A stretch of 64,000 nt of DNA from Phascolomyces articulosus (lineage: Eukaryota > Mucoromycota > Mucoromycetes > Mucorales > Lichtheimiaceae), in contig JAIXMP010000025.1 of assembly GCA_025677815.1 (NCBI GenBank), positions 1 through 64,000 on the forward strand, read 5' to 3'. Below the pieces are notes generated by a model that worked only from the letters and a program-made list of their open reading frames with translations, made no database searches and was not told where the DNA came from. Both the position numbers and the translations under genes were made by a program. Below, one piece after another: positions 38,198 to 50,099 of this stretch; within the stretch, counting starts at the first letter, position 1, and each line of letters begins with the position of its first letter.

Positions 38198-40372
38198 TTA
38201 CCAGTCTTCATCAAATAAGCCTGGTATAATAACAGCTTCCATTAATTCCCCTGCATGATAGGCTCCCTTGGCCGGTCGAGTCAAATAAACTGTTCGTTCT
38301 TTTCTTTCTTTACGTAATTCAAGTTGAGGTGGTAAGTTAGGTAAACTAAAATAACTTGGGGGTTCTTCATTATTATGTTCATTTTGTTGTTGAGGCGGAG
38401 ATGGTATTAAAGCAGCTGTCAAAGGTCCTAATAAATCGCTAGGTAATCCTTGTGGTTCTGGTGGCTCCTCCAATCCTGCTTCAAAAAATATGGGACATTC
38501 CTTTGATTCACGATAATTCTGAATGGCTGTCAAATCAGGAATACGCAATAAATGATCATTTGGTAAGTTGGCAATGATAAGAGGAATACTGAATTCCATT
38601 ACATGGCTATTTTTGAATAAATGACCTTGTTCAACTGTAACGATGAATTGTAAACCATAGTGGACTCGTGTATGACGTGTGGTGAATGAAGGAGAGACAA
38701 GACGAGTCGGAACGTCAAAAGATACAGTTTCAGAAATAGGAGATGATGATGATCCGCTGATCGGTACATTGCCATGGATCACCGTTCGTATATGTTCTCG
38801 AAAAGCAGTACCTTGTTGAACTAGCATTTTACCTTCATGATGCTTACGGAATTTATAATCAATAGAAACAATTTTTGCATCTGCATGAAGTGATGTCAGA
38901 TTAAGTTGCATTTCAAATGGTTCATCTAAAGATAGCAGATAGTAAAGAGATCATATTTATTAGAGCTCCGTGATTATTATAAAAAACTGGCTACCATGAT
39001 GATGCTGATGATTACCTGGACAATAAGATTGTTTATAGAGCTTTGCTTGTACTTCTGCCATCGCATGTTTTTTATCCTTCATTAAAGTAGTTTTGTATAT
39101 CCATTCCTTGCCTATATAATAATTAATTTTTAGATGACTACCAATTACAACCACTCAAATTACATAGCAAAATTGACTCATGCTGTGTAACATTTTTTCT
39201 TGCTGGTCCCTTTACCTGGTGTGGATATGATAATAGGCCGATAAGGTGTAATATATTCACGACTCTTAGTTCCTGATTGAAGAGCAGGTCCATCTGCTTG
39301 TGCTGTCCAAATATATCGAATAGCAAATCCTGATGGTTCTTCCATGGAGGGTGGGTAATTGACATTTGGAAACTTTGGAAAATATAAAAAATTATGGGTA
39401 AATGATTTAACCGATATAAGTATCCTGCGATGAAAATAAAACCCAACAACTTACCTTTAATGCAAATGGAAATTCATAATGCCCTGCTTCCAAGTCATCC
39501 CAGCCTGACTGTGAATAATCTAAGGTTCATATTATAATTAATATACACCCACATACATGTCAATTGTAATCATAGACTCTTCTCGCCTTTTCCTTTTCTT
39601 GTCATTTCTCGTGACCCCACTCTGAAAGAAACTCATAGTAATATACTTACTGCTTGAATCGTTGCCCCAAAGTTTCCAATCCGTTTCAAAAAATGTAGTA
39701 ATAACTTGATGTACCCATTCACCTCGATTATCACCACCCCCTTCTTCAACCTTAACCATTGCAGATTCTTCTGCTCGAAACTTTAAAATAAATTTAGTTC
39801 GGAACACTGTTCAAAAATGAAAATGTTGAATAAACAAATAAGGGATATAAAATTTACCTTGATACGAATTCGAGTGACATGCATTCGTTCAGCAGCCTCC
39901 AATACAACTTTCCCTGCAAAAATAAAAGCAACCCCCAATGAATATGTATTCTATCACTCAATAATAATAATAATAGTAATAATAAATTATGCAAACCTCG
40001 AACAATACGATTAGGTCGTATAATGACATGCGTACCACCTTCAAATTCAATACTCAGTGAAGTCACTTGTGGCAATGTGGAAGTGGATGTATTTTCATTC
40101 TGATCAGATTCTAATGATAAATGACGTGAACTTCGATCGCCTGCATGAAATAAATTACTAAACGATGGAGCACTTGTAGAAAATGGGATATGAGAACTCG
40201 ACTGAGATCCTGAACGAATACGATTGGTACTATGTGTGGGTGTAGGAATGGGAGGTGAATGACTTGGGTGATTTGTGTGTTGAGGAGCAGGAGGTGCTGC
40301 TAAAGAAGAAGCAGAAGAAGAGGCTCGGTGGCGAGTGGCTACCTGTGCTGCACTTGAGAGTAAACTTGTCAT
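38198..40372 (-). CDS. Alpha-arrestin (ART-type adaptor) 2
   Basis: Seven exons: 40372-39997, 39913-39858, 39780-39651, 39519-39455, 39372-39216, 39111-39016, 38925-38198; 535 aa. An N-terminal Ser/Pro/His/Thr low-complexity region (about 110 residues) precedes the arrestin N-domain (LSIEFEGGTHVIIRPNRIVRGKVVLE, read across an intron). DLEAGHYEFPFALK is the typical buckle strand. The C-domain runs through the last two exons, and the tail carries EEPPSYFSLP, a true PPxY motif for WW-domain binding of Rsp5-type ligases. It differs from arrestin 1 in length, tail and intron number, so they are distant paralogues. Likely role: adaptor for ubiquitin-dependent endocytosis of transporters. I start at the MTSLLSS methionine; an in-frame ATG 34 codons upstream is possible. 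Confidence 0.88.
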
Positions 40373-42432
40373 AAGAAGCGCATATATAGTTGAACGTTTG
40401 GGACAGTCCTCTTTATATGAAAAAAAAAGCCTTGCACAGTGAGCGTGTAATACTTCAAACTGCTCCGATTTCACCGGGGGGAATAGTATTACCGTTTTTG
40501 GTGGTGAAACCCTGATGTCGATTCTTTGGAAACATTCGTTTGTGATACCCGTTTTATATCAGAAAGCTACAATATGTGTTGGATTAGAACATTTTGATAT
40601 ATATCCATTATATCTTGTTGAAAGAAAATAATCATAAAGAAATGTAATATTTTTTGGCTACCATGCATGAGCGACGAAGACGAAAGATGGAGAAACTCCC
40701 TGCCGACGACCGGAATAGCGGTGTTGATGGTCACCACTTTCAACAAACTGAATAGAAAGGTATCGCCTCTTAATTTATCCCCGCGCACTCCTTCTCTTTG
40801 TTCCCCTTTACACATTTATCTTTTAGATAATTATTTCCAATCTCGCTAAACTATCATTAGTACCTATCTAATTAGGCATTGGCTTTTTGACCTGATGTTT
40901 TTAATCCTCCGCTCTATAAAACTTGAGGTTTTGCATTATTTTATTCATCTTTCTGAAACTTGAATTTTTGATATAATTATAAAACATTGTAAATCATTTT
41001 GGGATAGAAGATGAGGAAATAATCTATACATATCATGATACTAATCCTATTAAACGATGCACATGATGACTTTACCGTTACATACTAAAAAAAATAGTGT
41101 ATAATTGTCTGTAACCCTTGCTCAGCAAAAAAAAAAAAACATGATTCACTATTGCTGATATATGACAGCATATATAGTAATAATGGATCATCTAAATTCC
41201 GGGTGGAATCATCATAAAAAAAGACAAATTTAGTTACACAAAAATGTACCTTTTTGTTCACTTCATTTCAAATCCCAGGGTCCATTTTGATCTGCTTCTA
41301 TTTCTCTAGATAAAGCACATTTGATGTGGTATATACATAAAAAAAAAGAAAATTAAAATATTCCATGGACTAATATATACGTAATTGTCTTTTAATAGAA
41401 AAGAAACACCAGCACGGAATCTTTATCTACAATAACAATAGATAGAAATTACATCCAGATACGGAAAATTAAGTATCTTATTACTACTATATAGCTACGT
41501 AAATAAACAAGTTATGTTTATGATGGATATTGTAATAGGTTTCAGAAGAAACCGTTTTGTTTTTAAAATAATAAATAAAATGAAAAGTATATTAATATCA
41601 TGAAAAGGTTGATCTTATCTTGATCATTTTGTATTTGTATATAAAATTCAGAGGGAAGCTTTGTTTCTATTGACATAAAATGAACGCAGAAAGTTATTTG
41701 TATTATATATATCGTATATTATTTCATACGGTAATTCATTATATGCCATATTATGTAGAAACGTTTATCTTTATTTGCCTTGTAAACGTATCAGTCAAAC
41801 TTCTTCAGATGAACCATCTCCTAATGACTTTCAAAGCTTCCACAATCCAGATAGCGTTTATGGTCCTCGGGTCAAACCAAATTATTGTTACCAGCAGCAC
41901 ACCTTACCAAGAATTTTCGGACCTAATCTTCATTATCATTGTTCGGATTGGATAGTAATGTCAATATGGCGGTTGTTTTGATGTTAATGACCACAAATCT
42001 GTTTCGTGATTATTGCATCGATTAGTATTTAAACGGTTAAAAGAAAGTGACAACCACTTTCGTTCTTTAAATGAAGTTCATACCGACTAGAAGCATCATA
42101 AAAAAGCACCCTTATTCAGAACAGAAAACGTTCTTTCATATAATGAAATAAATAAACATATGATTCATTTTGCATTTGAATTTTATGTATATGGTGGGTA
42201 ATATATATACAATATGGACATTTTTCATTCAGCACAACAACATAAGGTCAACGGCATAAAGGCAATCAAATAACTCAAGAAAATATAAAATATATGTGTA
42301 GCTCTATTTATTTACGTTCAATAAATATTGTGGTGTTATGATTCAGATTATTATTATCGGTAAGGAAATCAGTATAGGAATCCTATATCAAAAAGAAACC
42401 TTGATCCAATTAGTCATCATTATCATATTATC
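40373..42432. other. Gene-poor region with one coding-like patch
   Basis: No confident gene. Around 41775-41980 (+) a 68-codon frame has a richer, more coding-like composition (Pro, Tyr, Asn, Cys, His) than its AT-rich surroundings, but no homologue comes to mind and no splice partner is visible. A 60-codon frame near 40667 is not convincing either. The rest is AT-rich with A/T runs. Confidence 0.45.
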
Positions 42433-42767
42433 TCATCTATCCTCGCTATCAATGAGTTTTTGGTAAGTGTACTCGATCCAGTCGTCATAATCCTCGATCA
42501 TACAGTCTTGAATCGCCTTGGGTTGAAAATATTGAGCAGACCGACAGGTACTTTGCATAAACTCGCAAGAAATATAACATTTCGAAAGATGCTTTGGGTT
42601 ATTTATCACTTTTGTCATATCGTTCTTTTCAATCCATTCTTCAAGAGATCCATCGTTGCTGTATCTGATCCAATTGTCGTATTATTTGTTTCAAATTTAT
42701 TACCAGTATCATATTATGGGTCCTTTCTCTAGTGATCCGTCATTGGTTTATTAGGTCTGGTTGTACC
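42433..42767 (-). pseudogene. Decayed repeat-coding remnant (WIxY..DGSLEEW)
   Basis: On the - strand an open stretch of 82 codons (42681 down to the stop ending at 42433) reads YDNWIRYSNDGSLEEWIE, then a middle part with several Cys, then YDDWIEYTYQKLIDSEDR, so the YD(N/D)WI(R/E)Y motif occurs twice. Upstream, up to about 42767 and in the same frame, a second copy of NDGSLE follows a related RYNQT segment but is broken by several stops. I infer a protein built from repeated units of about 60-80 residues that has decayed, or the 3' exon of such a gene. No family recognised. Confidence 0.35.
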
Positions 42768-42904
42768 TCTCGTCCGTTGAAAGCATTTCCTTTGGTGGAC
42801 ATGAATCTCAGATATAAATTAGTAAAAGTTACAAAAATAATATATTATAAACAACACAAGTTCATCCAATGGAAAAAGAAACCCAAATAATATATACTTC
42901 CCTT

Positions 42905-43615
42905 AATAAGAGTCCATGCGATACGCCCGCATGGAAAGCGCCCCATCCTTAAGCCGATACGGAAGAAGCTCTCGGCCGGGTTAATCAGACACCAACCCCG
43001 ATATAAATGTGTCCGTTGTGTACCTGAACTATCCTGAGGTTGTGTGTATAACGGCTGACCGACTACCAACTTAGTCAACGCTTTTTTGAGATGACTCAAT
43101 CAAAAAACCATGCCTCCAATGCATTTGAATAAAATGACTGTCCTGTGCTGGTCGAAACCATCAAGACCCGCAACTTTATCCACAACACAAGGAAACGGGG
43201 GTGGCCAATCGTTCTTCGCGCAACCTGGAAATAGTCCCACACAATGCCCAAAACAACGGAGGCAACCAAAGAACAAAGCCCAATGATCGGCTCCCATACA
43301 TACAATGCTTAAAGGGTGGCCGCTGAATGTTATGACGTCTATCAGCTAGGCTACCGAGTGTTTTGCTTCCCAACCGGCACGCGTGTGATTGACGACACTC
43401 AAACTACAAAGGCCACGTTGATTATGGCCAACGTGTTAACTCTTGTCCGAGTGATTTAACGCTTACCCGACAAAGCGTCCATTGTGCATTAGTACCCCAA
43501 CAATGGAAGGTCCCATATAAACAACGCCAAATAGAGAGGCTCGAAGCACTCAATGCCTGCTAAGCAGCACCCAAATGTACAAAGCCCAAAATGGGTGGCT
43601 GTAACAGGAATCAAA
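42905..43615. other. GC-richer island of unknown nature
   Basis: For about 700 bp the base composition shifts visibly toward G+C compared with AT-rich neighbours. Overlapping frames of 65-84 codons stay open on the - strand in several registers, none with a clean start-to-stop gene shape. One - strand frame (43099-42845) reads like genuine protein, for example AESFFRIGLRMGRF. Phrases such as CAAAGCCCAA..TGGGTGGC recur near 43276 and 43578. It may be an old transposon, a foreign insertion or an RNA gene; I cannot decide. Confidence 0.4.
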
Positions 43616-44003
43616 AGAGGAATGCTCTATAATAATATAATATATGTGAATTAGCAAATCAAAATACGCTGGCAAGCAAACATGGCTAAAAAGCCTTCAA
43701 GAGTTTAAAAAACCATTGGCAAACACATATCAAGAGTATCGTAATTTAGTTTTGTATGATCCACTAAAAGAAAACAAACAAAGACGTGGCTTATCAAGGA
43801 GAACGCTCTATAATGATAAATATATGTAAATTAGCAAATTAAAATACGTTTGCAATTAAACAAGTTTAAAAACCAGTAAAAGTTAGAAAAAAAAAGAACT
43901 ATACCATTGGCAAACACTTATAAAGGAGATCATAATAAAGTAACTGTTCCTTTCATATGATCTACCAATGAGAAGAACAAAACAAAACAAAGATTTGGCT
44001 TTT
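43613..44003. repeat. Diverged tandem duplication, two units of about 190 bp
   Basis: Unit 1 (about 43613-43794) and unit 2 (about 43795-44003) share, in order, a (A/G)CGCTCTATAAT-like start, TTAGCAAAT(C/T)AAAATACG, ACCATTGGCAAACAC, then a TATGATC(C/T)AC stretch and an AACAAA.GA.(G/T)TGGCTT end. They differ by substitutions and a small insertion of A-rich sequence in unit 2. No open frame of note. They begin exactly where the GC-richer island ends. Confidence 0.75.
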
Positions 44004-44158
44004 TCAAATAATGGTAACCAAATAAATACATAATAAAACTGGTAATTATAAAAAATAATAATATTAAAGCATTGGTACACGTACAACGATCTTCAGGAAC
44101 GATTGAAAGAAAACGTGTTAGTAAAAGTGAAGGGAGAAAAAAATATCGCAAAATATTA

Positions 44159-44716
44159 TGCATTTTTGGGCATTCAAATGTTTTTTCAACGTCCGCAAAT
44201 GTTTTTTTTTTGCATTCAAATCTTATTTTTCGCATTCACAGTCTTTATATACATATATAAACTATTTAATATACATTATTATCCTTTACTTAGCTGGTAG
44301 GAAAATTCAGAACTACATGAACAAAACGTGCTATATAAAGTACTAATAATATAGACTTGCGTGGTTAATTTGTTTAAATATTTTTAAACGGTCAAACTGT
44401 TATAAAATATTCTTGAGATGGTGTTATGAAGAGAGAGCAAAACAATCTTTTGAAGCAGCTTTGTTTCTGAAAATTTTTAAGAGGTAAGAAAGGCAATGAA
44501 AGCCTTATTATTATAATACTGAAAAAAATGTATGATTAAGGGTTAAAGTATATATATTGTGCTTAAATGGTTAATCATAAATGTATAAATGTATAAATGT
44601 ATAAATGTATAAATGCATAAATGTATATATAGGCTGTGAAGAATATTTGAATGTGAAAAAAAACAAAAAAAAAATTACGAGCGTTGCAAAACATTTGAAT
44701 GCTCTAAAATACATTC
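44159..44716. mobile_element. Foldback-like element with imperfect inverted ends
   Basis: The left arm (44159-44195) and the right arm (44678-44716, read in reverse complement) share GCATTCAAATGTTTT and the flanking TG(C/T)ATTTT and CAACG(C/T). Overall about 30 of 37 positions agree. The left arm itself is followed by two more GCATTCAAA/GCATTCA copies. The interior of about 480 bp is AT-rich, lacks a gene and contains the 8-bp satellite. It may be a non-autonomous DNA element; no target duplication was recognised. Confidence 0.5.
44577..44624. repeat. 8-bp tandem satellite (ATAAATGT)x6
   Basis: Six contiguous 8-bp units, five identical and one with T to C at the last base. Confidence 0.9.
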
Positions 44717-45106
44717 GCTCGCAAAAGTGAATTCAGGACGGATCGAGTTATCAAGCTACCGCAGTAAAATTCTATTTTAATTGTCAACGCTGAATAAAAA
44801 AAGAACCTCTTGTCCATCATTAATCAAATGAAGTGGAAAAAAAAGCATTCGAAAGCAATGGTCATAAATGTAATTGAAGGTGTACAACCCCAAACAGACA
44901 CTTAATTTACTGCGCAAAATTGCTTATCTTTTATTTTATCACAAATAATGTGTAACATCGTTACCATGGCAACCAAGGAGGTATAATTCTCGGTAAATTT
45001 ATGCCCGAAAGTGACAGCTCTTTTTTTTACGAACAAAAGTTATAAATAAAACTTTATGCAAGCAACTTCGTTTCACTCCCCTTTTATTTCACTTTTCCAA
45101 AAAAAA

Positions 45107-46819
45107 ATGTCCATTGAACCTTTTGAAATCCCATCTATTCCACCTGAGCGACTTGCTTTACTTAATGAAAAGCTCAAAAATGCCGAGTATCCTAATGAAC
45201 TCGAAACAGATGTTGGATGGAAATATGGCGCACCTCGATGGGCTGTTGAACCTCTTGTTCAAACTTGGTTAAATGATTATGATTGGGAAAAAGTACGCGC
45301 CAAAATGAACCAATGGCATCATTATCATGCTACAATTGATGGCCTACGCGTACATTTTATCCATGAACCATCCAAGAATCCTGATGCTATTCCCCTTCTT
45401 TTATTGAATGGCTGGCCATCCACTTTTTATGAATATCATAAAGTGATTAACCCTCTCCGAGATGGTGCCAGTAATACTCAGGTAATGAACAAAAAAACAT
45501 AATTTAAACAAGTTACAGAAGTACTTTTTTTGACAACATATATACACAAAAAAAAAGGCATTTCACGTAATAGTTGCAACTATGCCAGGATTTGGATTCT
45601 CGGAAGCACCTAAACTTCCAGGTTACGGTGCTTCAAAGATTGGAGATATCTTTAATCAACTCATGTTATTACTTGATTATAATGAATATGGTAAGTTCCG
45701 TGATTTTTTTTTGTGTGATGAGAAAAACAGTACAATGGATTGAGACAAGTCTGAGAAAATAATCTTATTTGTTTGTTTATGTAATTTAGTGGTGCACGGA
45801 TCCGATTTTGGTTCTATGCTTGGTAAATGGCTTGCACTTTATCGCTCTGAAAACTGTAAAGCATACCATACTGTTTACCCTGCTTGTATACCACCTATTC
45901 CTACCCCAACTTTCCTGTGGGCGCATCCATTCAAAGTGGCCAAATTCTTGGCTAGTATGGTTCTTGGTATGGATACTGTCTATGGCCATGGATCTTCAAA
46001 AATCAGAGGCAAATCATTTATCGATGTTGAAAATGATCGTGAAATGGGATACTGTGCTATTCAAGCTACTCGTCCTTATACTTTATCATTTGGTCTGACC
46101 GATAGCCCAGTGGGTCTTTTAGGTATAGTTTAGTAACCTTGATTATACTAAGTGATGATTAGTATATGTAGATGAACGATTTCGTCTGCTTAAAACTCTA
46201 AATATTGATATAAAAATATATAGCTTGGATTCTTGAAAAGTATCACAATTGGACCTATCCAGAGAACAAGAGTGATACTATCGTCTTACCAGAAACTGTC
46301 ACAACGGAGGAATTTTTGACTCAGGTCACTATATTTTGGTTGACAAACTCAATCTCGTCATCCACCCGCTTTTATTATGAAGTCTTTAATGACGAAGGCA
46401 TGAAAGATATGTTTATGGGTCGTGTTGCTATTCCTACTGCTGTAGCCTATTATGCTGGAGAACTTAGCAAGGTATATATACTTTAATGACATTTATCCCC
46501 CCCCCCAAAAAAAAAAAAAAACTAATTGGTGAAGAAGCACAAAAAGCTAATATTGTTATTAGCTTCCTCGCGAATGGGTTGAAGCAAGCTCAAACTTACA
46601 ACAATATAAAGAAATTGAAGTGGTATGTATTATCATCATACTTTAACTAATTTATCATTTATATACTATTATAATGGTTAAAGCAACATATTTATTTTTC
46701 GTTCGTTTTATTATTATATATAGGGAGGACATTTCCCTTCATTAGAATGTGATGAAGTATTTGTTGATGATATTCAGCAATTTGGAAAACTTATAAAAAC
46801 AAAAGAGTATCTCAAATAA
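45107..46819 (+). CDS. Epoxide hydrolase (EHN/alpha-beta hydrolase) 1
   Basis: Six exons, 45107-45481, 45558-45690, 45790-46122, 46224-46471, 46563-46622, 46724-46819, give 414 aa. An N-terminal EHN domain (FEIPSIPPERLALLNEKLK; WKYGAPRWAVEPLVQTW) leads into an alpha/beta-hydrolase: oxyanion-type NGWPSTFYE, the nucleophile elbow VVHGSDFGS with Asp175, and the catalytic His386 in GGHFPSLE. This is the microsomal/juvenile-hormone epoxide hydrolase type, which opens epoxides to diols. Unlike mammalian mEH there is no clear N-terminal membrane anchor from the chosen ATG. The paralogue at 50-52 kb keeps the same five intron positions and phases. Confidence 0.92.
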
Positions 46820-47326
46820 TCATTATTATGCACTGAACTATAACATTCAACCCTTTTTTTTCATATCCATCCAAAAATCATTTTTATGTATAGCTCTTCT
46901 TGCTTACTATATTATACATTATGAGAGTAACATGTTTTAAATGGTCTAAAAATATAATCATATATATATTGCATAAAAACATATGTATATAATTCTATAT
47001 TATTGGGTGCAGTCTGTGGTTTGGGAAACTTTATTGACTTTTAGTACTTAATTTGAGCGGAAGTTCTTTCCAGGGGAAACTTTTACACTATTTTTAGTAG
47101 GAGAATGCATATTAAACAACTCTTCCAGTTTATACTTTTTTTCTGTTTTATACTTCATACATAATAAAAAATTATCATGGTGGTAAGAACATCCTTCACT
47201 CAAAGACAGTTTTCCTCTCTCTCTTTTTTAAGTACTAAAATCTATTCTACTTTAATTATAGTTTAACCCTCCCATTCCTCAAGAAGGTGTGTATCATATA
47301 GGCTTCACCAAAGCAGTTTCACTCTT
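46820..47326. other. Spacer between epoxide hydrolase 1 and aminopeptidase
   Basis: AT-rich, with a pyrimidine tract near 47210-47225 shortly before the aminopeptidase start. It carries the 3' UTR of one gene and the promoter of the next. No frame supported. Confidence 0.5.
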
Positions 47327-49742
47327 ATGCAACTGAGAAGTTTAAGACTAACCTTACCTATAGCACGCGATTTCGTGGAATTTGTGAACAAGTCTCCATC
47401 GCCTTTCCATTGTACTCATGAAGCTGCCGAGTTATTCAAGCAGGTAAAACATTCATATAGATGCATTCGAGAATCAAAAAAATGGGCGATATTAATTAAA
47501 ACTTCATAATATGCATAGGCTGGATTCAAAGAGATCAAGGAAAGAGACAATTGGAATGGTGCTATTGAACGTAACGGTAAATATTACTTTACACGAAATG
47601 GCTCTTCTATTGTAGCATTTATTGTTGGTGGTAAATATACTCCTGGCAATGGATTTTCTATTGTGGGTGCACACACTGATTCACCATGCTTAAAGGTAAT
47701 ACTATTCTGGTGGTGAGACAGTGCTATTAGGACACCTGAGGCTAATGAACCCTTTTTCTTTGTTCAAAAAAAAAAATAAAATAAACAGGTCAAGCCTGTC
47801 TCTAAGAAGGAAAAGAGTGGCTATCTCGAAGTAGGTGTTCAACTTTACGGTGGTGGTATCTGGTAAGATAGAATACATCCAATGTGGTTGAAAAAAAAAA
47901 CTTACGTATTATGTGGATCTATTGGGAAATATCGATATAGGCACACGTGGTTTGATCGTGATTTGAGTGTTGCTGGACGCGTCATGATCGAAGACAAGGA
48001 TGGAAAATATCGTCATACATTAGTTAAAGTGGATAGGTAACATTGGTCTGATGAAGGATAACACGATTTTGTTTCAAAAGGAAAGGAGCGACATGATCAA
48101 TTGACGAATTATGATATACCGAAAAATAGACCACTTTTACGTATTCCCACGCTTGCCATTCATTTGGATCGTACCGCCAACGACGGAGTAAGATATAAAT
48201 AACAACTTGGATCAGTATGATTACTTTTATTAACTTCGATTCAATATATGATAGTTTACGTTTAACAAGGAAGTTCAACTTGCACCTATTCTTGCTACTG
48301 CTACTAAAGCGTATGTCTTTTTTTTTTGGGATAAAATAGTGAAAAATTCTTATATGTATATACTCAGTAATATGTTTCATTTTATTTACAGGGAATTGAA
48401 CAAAACTGAAGGTGATGAACATATTGAAGCAGAAGATGGCCACCATCCTTTATTGGTTCGTGTACTTGCTGAAGAAATGGGTGTCGAGTGTAAGTAATAT
48501 ACTATGTACCTGAATAAAAAAAAACACATAACTTACTAACTTTTTATATAAAAATAACAATACTAACAATAGCAAGCCAAATCCGTGATTTTGAATTGGC
48601 CTTATACGATACTCAGGTAAATAAGATGATTTAAGAGGGAAGAGATGTAACAGTGACTTGATAATATCTGACATTAATATACGTGTTTTATTATGTTTAT
48701 TATATATTAGGGTTCGACCATTGGTGGTGTTTGCAATGAATTCATTTTCTCTCCTCGTCTTGATAACCAAGAAATGAGTTACTGTGCCACCCGTGCATTG
48801 ATTCAATCCAAGAACATTGAGAATGACACCAATATCCGTGTGACAGTTCTCTTTGACAATGAAGAAATTGGTAGCACCACTGCTCACGGCGCTGACTCTA
48901 ATCTTTTACCTGTTACTCTTCAACGTTTGGCCAGCACTCAATTACTATCTGGAGAAAACGTTTCACCCACTGCCTTTGAAGAAGCTATGCATAAGAGTAT
49001 TCTTGTCAGTGCTGATATGGCACATGCTATTCACCCCAACTATCCCGATAAGCATGAAGAAAACCACCGTCCACAAATGCATAAGGGTACTGTCATCAAG
49101 GTGAACGCTAATCAGGTAATTATCCAATTATGCAGCACAGTATTCACATTATGTATTATGTACAATAATAGACTTTACATTATATTCATTGTATAATGTT
49201 TGATACTGTATTTAGAGATACGCCACAACAGCAGTGACAAGCTTGGTTTTGAAGGAATTGGCAAAGAAACATGTCATCCCAATTCAGGTTAGTATCCTAA
49301 CTATACATTTTTAAAGCTCATAGATCCTAATCTTTGTATTTTGGGATGGGTAAGGAATTTGTTGTTCGTAATGATAGTCCATGTGGTTCGACTATTGGTC
49401 CTATGCTCAGTGCTAAGATTGGTCTTCGTACAGTTGGTAATGATCGATAACATCATTTCATTTTTTCTTTACTATTTATGATATAATGATGACTGACTTT
49501 TCAACTATGCACGCAAACAATAGATGTTGGTAACCCTCAATTAAGTATGCATTCAATTCGTGAAGTGGGTGGCACAGATGATGTCAAGCATGGTATTGAC
49601 TTGTTGCAGGTATGTGTACTTGTCTTTATGATACTTCATTAGAAACACTGTTTGCTTATAAACTAATTGTATTCTGGTTTTTTTTAATAAGGTCTTCTTT
49701 GAGGAATTCGCTGAATTGGAAGCCAGAATCATCGTTGATTAA
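47327..49742 (+). CDS. APE4: Aspartyl aminopeptidase (peptidase family M18)
   Basis: Thirteen exons: 47327-47443, 47519-47695, 47789-47862, 47941-48036, 48130-48187, 48255-48310, 48392-48489, 48573-48616, 48711-49115, 49216-49287, 49355-49436, 49524-49609, 49692-49742; 471 aa, the usual size. M18 metal and catalytic motifs are all present: [10 protein letters not shown] (first zinc His/Asp), [16 protein letters not shown] (Glu pair), [12 protein letters not shown] (Asp), and MHSIREVGG near the end (His). The enzyme is a dodecameric dizinc peptidase that removes N-terminal Asp/Glu; in yeast Ape4 also travels to the vacuole by the Cvt pathway. An N-terminal [13 protein letters not shown] could be a short amphipathic segment. 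It sits between two inverted epoxide hydrolase paralogues. Confidence 0.94.
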
Positions 49743-50099
49743 TCTCATATCGAAGATGAAAACTGAAAATTCTAGATAAGCAGTAAATGACAAAAGCTGT
49801 GAATTGATGGGCTTCTTTTTTGTGCTGCTTCAAGAATCATTCATTAGATAAATGCAGAAGATTATAATTCACTTTTTGTTAATAAATGTATAAAAATATA
49901 TCTCCCGAAAACTGTACATATTCTTCTTATTTACTAAATTATATGGCAATTGGGATCAGTGGAACATCACAGCACAGACAAAAACTTTCGTGGAGATGTG
50001 CAAATTCCATTTATTTTATTTTTAAGATAAAGTAATATACAAGATAAGTCTAGGTTATATGATAGTCAAATACAAATATTCCATTACTACTACCATCTT
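49743..50099. other. Convergent 3' spacer, aminopeptidase / epoxide hydrolase 2
   Basis: AT-rich region between two 3' ends. No frame, repeat or RNA gene seen. Confidence 0.5.

Noticed and set aside
43096..43373. Three overlapping - strand frames of 65-69 codons, one of them membrane-like
   Set aside because: None has a credible gene shape; they overlap in three registers. Kept only as part of the GC-richer island.
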